A DNA stretch of 64,000 nt, from assembly GCA_031551135.1 (NCBI GenBank), contig JAVBOA010000004.1, positions 84,963 through 148,962 on the forward strand. Direction: 5' to 3'. The position numbers and the translations under genes were made by a program. Positions within the stretch are counted from its first letter, which is position 1; every line of letters starts with the position of its first letter. Below, one piece after another: positions 58,969 through 64,000 of this stretch. Below the pieces are notes generated by a model. It searched no databases, was not told the DNA's origin, and saw only the letters and a list, made by a program, of their open reading frames with translations. This DNA is from JAITVM01 sp031551135. GTDB lineage: Bacteria > Bacillota > Clostridia > Lachnospirales > JAITVM01.

Positions 58969-61317
58969 ATGATTGAAATTGACATTTCTGTAAGAAATCT
59001 CGTGGAATTTGTGTTTCGCTCGGGCAATATCGACTCCAGATTTATGAGCATGAAACGTGCGGTTGAGGGAACCAGAATCCATGTAAAATTTCAGAAAATC
59101 CGCAAAAAACAAGCTAGGCTTGAGGATTTTACATACGAATCGGAGGTTTCGCTGGAGCATTCGATTTATTACAAAGATTTCAGATTTAATATAGATGGAC
59201 GAGCCGACGGAATTATGTATAAAGAAAATGAAATCTCGATTGAGGAAATAAAATCAACTTACAGAGATTTGGATTTTATTTCGGCCGACGATAACCCGTT
59301 CCATTTGGCACAAGCAAAATTCTATGCTTTTATCTACGCTGATATATACGAAATTAAGACAATCGGAGTTTTGCTCACATATTACAATATAGAGACAAAT
59401 GATTATAAAACCTTTGAATATATTTTTGAATATGACGAACTTAAGGAATTTATTACCGAAGCTTTGGCGAAGTACTATGAATTTGCGAAGCTGAAAGCGG
59501 CGATTATTGAGGAGCGCAACAGAACGGCGGCTGAACTCGAATTTCCGTATTCGGAATATCGCCCGGGTCAAAGAAAATTGGCTGTGGCTGTATATAAAAC
59601 AATCGGATTAGGGAAAAAGCTTTTTGCGCAAGCGCCGACGGGTATCGGAAAAACAATTTCAACGCTTTTCCCTTCTATAAAAGCTTTGTCGACAAAAAAA
59701 GCGGACAAGATTTTTTATTTAACGGCGAAAACGATTACAAGGCAGGTCGCCGAGGACGCATTTGAATTGATGATCGAAAAAAATCTGCGAATAAGAATAA
59801 TCACGCTGACGGCAAAAGAAAAAATCTGCATGAACAATGAAATGATCTGTACGCCCGAAGAATGCGAATTTGCGAAAGGTCATTTTGACCGCGTAAATGA
59901 TGCGCTTTTGGATATTCTGCAAAATGAGCTGGTTATGAAACGTGAAATTATTGAGAATTACGCAAAAAAGCACAATATCTGTCCGTTTGAATTCGGATTT
60001 GATATTATAGATTTTTGTGATTGCGTGATTTGTGATTATAATTATGTTTACGACCCGAAAGTATATTTGAAGAATTATTTTGCCGAGGGCATGAAAAATG
60101 ATTTCATATTATTGAATGATGAATCTCATAATCTCGTCGACCGTGCGCGCGAAATGTTCTCTGCCGAAATTGATTTGAATATTTATAAATCGCTTTTAAA
60201 AAGCTTTTCAAAAGGCGCAATGAAAAAAATTCTAAACAAAATTGTTGAGGCAATAGAGGAAATCATGTATTCAATTTCCGGTGATAACGCAGTTTTCAAA
60301 AATCTGAACAACGATTTTAATTTTTTATTATATACTTTTTCGAATGATGCGGATTTTTTTATGAATGAAAACCCAAACGACCCGCGAAATCAAGAAATTC
60401 AAGATTTATATTTCAAGACTTTGGATTTTTTAAGAGCGGCGGATTTTTTTGATGATTGCTTTGTTTTTTATGTTTATAAAGAAAAGTCGAATTTTATATT
60501 AAAAATTCTCTGCCTTGACCCATCGGATTTATTAGCAAAATCTTTGGAACGCGTAAAATCTTCGATATTTTTTTCGGCGACGCTTTCACCGATTTTTTAT
60601 TTTCGAAAAGTTTTAGGTGCAAATGAAGAAGATTTTCATATTATAATCGATTCGCCGTTCAGCAGAAAAAATTTTGAATTATTTATAGATTCGGGGATTT
60701 CCACAAAATATATAAATCGGGAAAATTCATATTCTAATATTGCGGAAAGGTTGGATATTTTCACATCAGCTAAAAAAGGGAATTATATTGTGTTTTTTCC
60801 GTCTTATATATATATGGAGAAAGTTTATGATTTGTATTCACAAAAGTATCCGAATAAAAATATTGTTGCGCAAGGGCGGAATTTGAACGAAATCGAACGT
60901 GAGGATTTTCTGAAAAATTTCTATGAGGGAAATAATGTTCTTGCGTTTGCTGTTTTAGGCGGAATTTTTTCAGAAGGAATAGATTTAATCGGTGAGCGTT
61001 TGATTGGCGCGTGTATCGTAAGCGTTGGGCTTCCGCTTATTTCTGTGGAACGAAATATAATTTCCGATTATTATAACGAAACCGAAGGAAGCGGTTTTAA
61101 TTTTGCGTATAAATACCCGGGAATTAATAAAGTTTTGCAGGCGGCGGGGCGGGTTATACGTTCGGAAAACGACAGGGGCGTAATTTTATTAATAGATGAC
61201 CGTTTTGTTAATTATGAATATAAAATTCTTTATCCTGCGAATTGGAAAGACTATATTGTAATAAGTAATTCTGAGAAATTACAGTTGGAATTGGAAAAGT
61301 TTTGGTGTAATCGTTAA
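58969..61317 (+). CDS. PD-(D/E)XK nuclease-XPD/DinG-type helicase fusion
   Basis: 782 aa. N-terminal Cas4-like nuclease domain at about 60-175: D-G-R-A-D-G near 73, I-E-E-I-K-S-T near 90 (E-x-K), and Q-A-K-F-Y-A-F near 110. Superfamily 2 helicase: A-P-T-G-I-G-K-T near 222 (Walker A), four Cys for an Fe-S cluster (C-M-N-N near 285, C-T-P-E-E-C, C-P-F), D-E-S-H box near 388, C-terminal G-G-I-F-S-E-G-I-D near 670, Q-A-A-G-R-V-I-R near 728. Likely DNA repair. ATG 58969 follows AAGGATTG. Confidence 0.85.
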   Translation: MIEIDISVRNLVEFVFRSGNIDSRFMSMKRAVEGTRIHVKFQKIRKKQARLEDFTYESEVSLEHSIYYKDFRFNIDGRADGIMYKENEISIEEIKSTYRDLDFISADDNPFHLAQAKFYAFIYADIYEIKTIGVLLTYYNIETNDYKTFEYIFEYDELKEFITEALAKYYEFAKLKAAIIEERNRTAAELEFPYSEYRPGQRKLAVAVYKTIGLGKKLFAQAPTGIGKTISTLFPSIKALSTKKADKIFYLTAKTITRQVAEDAFELMIEKNLRIRIITLTAKEKICMNNEMICTPEECEFAKGHFDRVNDALLDILQNELVMKREIIENYAKKHNICPFEFGFDIIDFCDCVICDYNYVYDPKVYLKNYFAEGMKNDFILLNDESHNLVDRAREMFSAEIDLNIYKSLLKSFSKGAMKKILNKIVEAIEEIMYSISGDNAVFKNLNNDFNFLLYTFSNDADFFMNENPNDPRNQEIQDLYFKTLDFLRAADFFDDCFVFYVYKEKSNFILKILCLDPSDLLAKSLERVKSSIFFSATLSPIFYFRKVLGANEEDFHIIIDSPFSRKNFELFIDSGISTKYINRENSYSNIAERLDIFTSAKKGNYIVFFPSYIYMEKVYDLYSQKYPNKNIVAQGRNLNEIEREDFLKNFYEGNNVLAFAVLGGIFSEGIDLIGERLIGACIVSVGLPLISVERNIISDYYNETEGSGFNFAYKYPGINKVLQAAGRVIRSENDRGVILLIDDRFVNYEYKILYPANWKDYIVISNSEKLQLELEKFWCNR

Positions 61318-61359
61318 GTAATTTGAGGATGATATAATCCTTTTTACGGGAGGGATTAT

Positions 61360-62391
61360 ATGTACTTAAAATCAATGATAAAATCCAAAGCAAGCTCAAA
61401 AATTTTCGGTCTTCTTTTTATTTTAATCGTTTTTTCACTGTTATTGCTTAATTTTTTACCTATGGCAAATTATGCTTATTCACCGCCGAAACCCATCAAT
61501 AATGTGGATGAACTGATTAAGGCTTATGAAAATAACGAGCGTTATGTGGAATTTAAGGATATTGAAGTTTTCGATTCAGGTTTGGATTTTTATCAAAACG
61601 AAGATTTGAAAACTTATTTTTTCGCTCCGTTTGATGATGGAATTCTAGTTATGGTTTTGCCGAATGAATATATAAACAAATCTGAAGAAGAATTAATGCA
61701 TGTGTCATTCACCGGAATAATTCGAGAATTTAAAGACGAGGAATTAGTAAGGAGGGAAGAAATAGCAGAAATTATAAGCGGCGAGATTTTAGATATCTCA
61801 AAAGACGAAGTTCTGGAATATATACCGTATTTATTATTCGATAATCAGGGCGTTGGATTCGGTAAGTACGCGCTTCCGGTCTTGGCAATTATTGTGGCGT
61901 TAATTTTATTCTATTTAATAAAAGAAATTATAACTTTATTTAATTATAAGTCGGGCAAGGAATTTAAACAGCTTGAAAATTACGGTGACCCCGATGAAAT
62001 TGAAGAATTTATAGATAATGAATTGGATAACGGAGATTATTATTATAGGTCGAAATTTTTGATTATTACAAAAAATTATATAATTGCAAATACGAATAAT
62101 ATAATTGTGCGGCCGACCAAGGATTTGCAAATGATTTATACTTATGTTTTAAAACAGAAATATGCGGGTTTTATCACCATAAGCAAATCTTATTTTTTGC
62201 ATATGTATTTTGACGGCGAGAAAAAAGAAATACAGGTATTTATGAAAAAGGAAAAAAACTGCGAAGAAGCACTTTTGGTGATTGAAGGGAAATTGCCTGT
62301 AATAACGTATTATGACGAAAAACTTGTAAAATTATTTAAAAAAGATAAAGCGGAATTTGAAAGAATCCTACAAAACCAAAACAATCAATAA
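61360..62391 (+). CDS. Two-TM membrane protein, unknown function
   Basis: 343 aa, not recognised with confidence. TM segments at about 15-35 and 168-187, an extracytoplasmic domain of about 130 residues between them, and a cytoplasmic domain after. The cytoplasmic part has L-I-I-T-K-N-Y-I-I-A near 225, a PH-like pattern (beta-rich). Separated from the helicase by 42 bp. ATG with GGGAGGG. Confidence 0.75.
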   Translation: MYLKSMIKSKASSKIFGLLFILIVFSLLLLNFLPMANYAYSPPKPINNVDELIKAYENNERYVEFKDIEVFDSGLDFYQNEDLKTYFFAPFDDGILVMVLPNEYINKSEEELMHVSFTGIIREFKDEELVRREEIAEIISGEILDISKDEVLEYIPYLLFDNQGVGFGKYALPVLAIIVALILFYLIKEIITLFNYKSGKEFKQLENYGDPDEIEEFIDNELDNGDYYYRSKFLIITKNYIIANTNNIIVRPTKDLQMIYTYVLKQKYAGFITISKSYFLHMYFDGEKKEIQVFMKKEKNCEEALLVIEGKLPVITYYDEKLVKLFKKDKAEFERILQNQNNQ

Positions 62392-62395
62392 AAAA

Positions 62396-62442
62396 AGCGG
62401 TGTGACTCACTTATTGTGTGAATCATACCGCTAAAATTTTTT
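62396..62442. terminator. Bidirectional terminator
   Basis: AGCGGTGTGACTCAC / GTGAATCATACCGCT with two mismatches, flanked by A-run and T-run, between convergent genes. Confidence 0.85.
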
Positions 62443-63755
62443 TAGCTATTCGTTAAATAAACCGTGGAATCTTCCAGCCTGTGGTCTTTAATTTTATTTA
62501 TTTTTATCAGCAAACCAAATTCCTCAAGCTCCGGCGTTGCGCCGTCGTCGGGAACTGTTCCGAGCAAAGAAAAAACCATGCCGCCGAAAGTTTCATAATC
62601 TTCGATAGGGAGTTCAACGCCGAGACGTTCCGAAACTTCCTCCAAATGAGCCGAGCCGTTTATTTTCCATGTACTGTTATCTATTTTATCTATCAAAGGC
62701 TCTTCTTCCGGAAAAGAGTCGTCGTTTTCCAAATCTCCGACAAGCTGCTCAAGCAAGTCGTTCATTGTTACAATTCCGAAAACACCGCCGTAATCATCTA
62801 AAACTACGGCAAAATGGTTTTTATTTTTTTGCATAATTTTAAATAAAATATCAGTACGCAAGGAGTCTGTTACAAAAACCGCCGGGCGCACAGCATTTTT
62901 TAATACGGATTCACGGGATTTATCATTTAGCCTAAAATAATCTTTCGAGCGCAAAGCACCTGTTATATTATCGATATTTCCGTCGCAAATCGGATAGATA
63001 GAATATTTATTATTTAAAATAGTTTCAAGCCAAACTTCATCGCTGTCTTCTGCCCATAAAAAACAAACATCCGCACGGTGAGTCATGATATCTCCGGCTG
63101 TTTTGTCGTCAAATTCGAAAACATTATGAATAATATATTTCTCGTCGGCATCGATTGTGCCTTTTTCCAAGCCCGCATCAACCATCATTCTTATTTCTTC
63201 TTCCGAAACCGCCTCGACAGCGGCATTCGGGTCAATGCCAAATAATTTTAGGATTAAATTTGTAGAAAATGTTAATAAAAATACTATCGGTGCGAAAAAT
63301 TTTGCTATATAATAAATTAGGTCGGACAGAGCCAAGCCAATCGCTTCCGCTTTTTGCATAGCGATTCTTTTTGGTACAAGCTCTCCGAAAACCAAAGTTA
63401 GATATGATAAAATCAGAGTAACCAAGAAAATCGAAATCGCATTTAATGAAGATTCAGGAATTTTTACACCGAGCGAAATAAAAAATTTCGTTAATTTCTC
63501 GGAAAAATTTCCGGCGGCAAAAGCCGAACCCAAAAAACCTGCCAATGTAATTCCGACCTGTATTGTAGCTAAAAATTTTGATGGGATTTTTGTTAAAGTA
63601 AGTAATTTTTTTGCGCGTTTGTCGCCTGTGGCGGAAAGCCGCTCAAGCTTTGTGTCGTTGATAGAAATGATTGCGATTTCCGCACATGCGAAAACAGCAT
63701 TTACCATAATTAAAAAAAGTTGCAATAGTAATTGCCCCGTGACAGAGTCACCCAA
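62442..63755 (-). CDS. CNNM/HlyC-CorC-type membrane protein
   Basis: 437 aa. CNNM domain with about four TM segments at 5-180 (F-A-C-A-E-I-A-I-I-S near 21 and F-G-E-L-V-P-K-R near 124), two CBS domains at about 200-320 (D-I-M-T-H-R-A-D-V), and a CorC_HlyC domain at about 340-437 (V-L-D-D-Y-G-G-V-F-G). Likely divalent cation transport or efflux control. TTG start at 63755 with TTGGAGG, 8 nt spacing. Confidence 0.88.
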   Translation of the reverse strand: MGDSVTGQLLLQLFLIMVNAVFACAEIAIISINDTKLERLSATGDKRAKKLLTLTKIPSKFLATIQVGITLAGFLGSAFAAGNFSEKLTKFFISLGVKIPESSLNAISIFLVTLILSYLTLVFGELVPKRIAMQKAEAIGLALSDLIYYIAKFFAPIVFLLTFSTNLILKLFGIDPNAAVEAVSEEEIRMMVDAGLEKGTIDADEKYIIHNVFEFDDKTAGDIMTHRADVCFLWAEDSDEVWLETILNNKYSIYPICDGNIDNITGALRSKDYFRLNDKSRESVLKNAVRPAVFVTDSLRTDILFKIMQKNKNHFAVVLDDYGGVFGIVTMNDLLEQLVGDLENDDSFPEEEPLIDKIDNSTWKINGSAHLEEVSERLGVELPIEDYETFGGMVFSLLGTVPDDGATPELEEFGLLIKINKIKDHRLEDSTVYLTNS

Positions 63756-63934
63756 TTTAATAACCTCCAAGTTTTTCTTAATGATATAAGTTATAGTAAA
63801 ATCCACAAAGAATTATATCATATTATATATTTACGGTAAAGCCGAATGAATGTTTCTACCATGGAAATTTAGTTTCATCAAAATCCTCAGCAATGTGGTA
63901 TAATCAGGAAAAAACACATAGGCAGGGGAACGAG
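63756..63934. promoter_or_regulatory. Divergent promoter region
   Basis: Between two divergent genes. TATAAT at 63899-63904 on the plus strand serves the last gene, with a poor -35. Nothing else stands out. Confidence 0.45.
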
Positions 63935-64000
63935 ATGGAAATAAGCGAATATTTCGATAAAGTAGAAACTGTAGAAGAGTACAATGGCTATTTTTTCAGT
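63935..64000 (+). CDS. Start of an unidentified gene, cut by the window
   Basis: 22 codons from ATG 63935 with CAGGGGA upstream: M-E-I-S-E-Y-F-D-K-V-E-T-V. Too short to identify. Confidence 0.55.
   Translation, partial: MEISEYFDKVETVEEYNGYFFS

Overview
The window looks like chromosome of a low-GC, endospore-forming member of the Clostridia. Sporulation genes (spo0A, spoIVB, a GerMN lipoprotein) lie beside Firmicutes-type housekeeping genes (mutS2, recN-argR-nadK, a small alarmone synthetase, flotillin/NfeD). Coding DNA is AT-rich, Shine-Dalgarno sites are strong, and TTG starts are frequent. No species can be named from the sequence alone. There is no rRNA, tRNA, CRISPR array, prophage or transposase gene.

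Layout. 1-7.1 kb: the 3' part of an S1-domain protein gene, a 3-hydroxyisobutyrate-dehydrogenase-like gene, then rpmG-secE-nusG-rplK-rplA and rplJ-rplL. A surface transglutaminase-like gene separates rplA from rplJ, an L10 leader precedes rplJ, and rpoB does not follow rplL. 7.3-13 kb: a run of VWA/solute-binding lipoprotein, XpaC-like, second solute-binding-like, TelA-like and three small unrecognised genes. 13-18 kb: znuA behind a Fur/Zur-type palindrome, an HxlR regulator divergent from a degenerate metallo-beta-lactamase-fold gene, and mutS2. 18-24 kb: an OmpR-type two-component system and two adjacent HtrA proteases. 24-30 kb (minus strand): nadK-argR-recN-spoIVB-spo0A. 30-33 kb: metallophosphoesterase, alarmone synthetase, M23 peptidase and a P-loop protein. 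33-42 kb: radical SAM protein, a divergent type II topoisomerase pair, a GHL10-type glycoside hydrolase, ksgA and the GerMN lipoprotein. 42.8-46 kb: a cobalamin riboswitch and btuFCD-like genes. 46-48 kb: znuC-znuB-zur and a ferredoxin. 48-64 kb: lytic transglycosylase, UMF1-type MFS protein, phosphodiesterase, ECF sigma factor with DUF4349 anti-sigma and DUF4349 lipoprotein, flotillin and NfeD, M29 aminopeptidase, a nuclease-helicase fusion, a membrane protein, a CNNM/HlyC-type protein and the start of one more gene.

The strongest non-coding signal is a dispersed family of about 111-bp palindromic elements: eight near-full copies, five internally deleted copies and two end fragments. Terminal arms are conserved and the central hairpin shows compensatory changes, as expected of a non-autonomous MITE. 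Several copies start or end within a few bases of a stop codon. Other repeats are a cloverleaf-like cluster of short palindromes near 11.65 kb, a second palindromic element at 34.25 kb with a relative at 25.0 kb, and a long hairpin found both between the two-component genes and upstream of htrA.

The most unusual single-gene observation is spo0A. Its ribosome-binding site lies directly before three ATT codons, with no ATG, GTG or TTG at a usable distance, and a MITE remnant abuts that site on the upstream side. The least understood gene set is the VWA/SBP-XpaC-SBP-TelA run with its three small downstream genes. Zinc uptake (znuA, znuCB-zur) and B12 uptake (btuFCD) are complete transport systems on sequence evidence. 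All functions are inferred from motifs and family knowledge.
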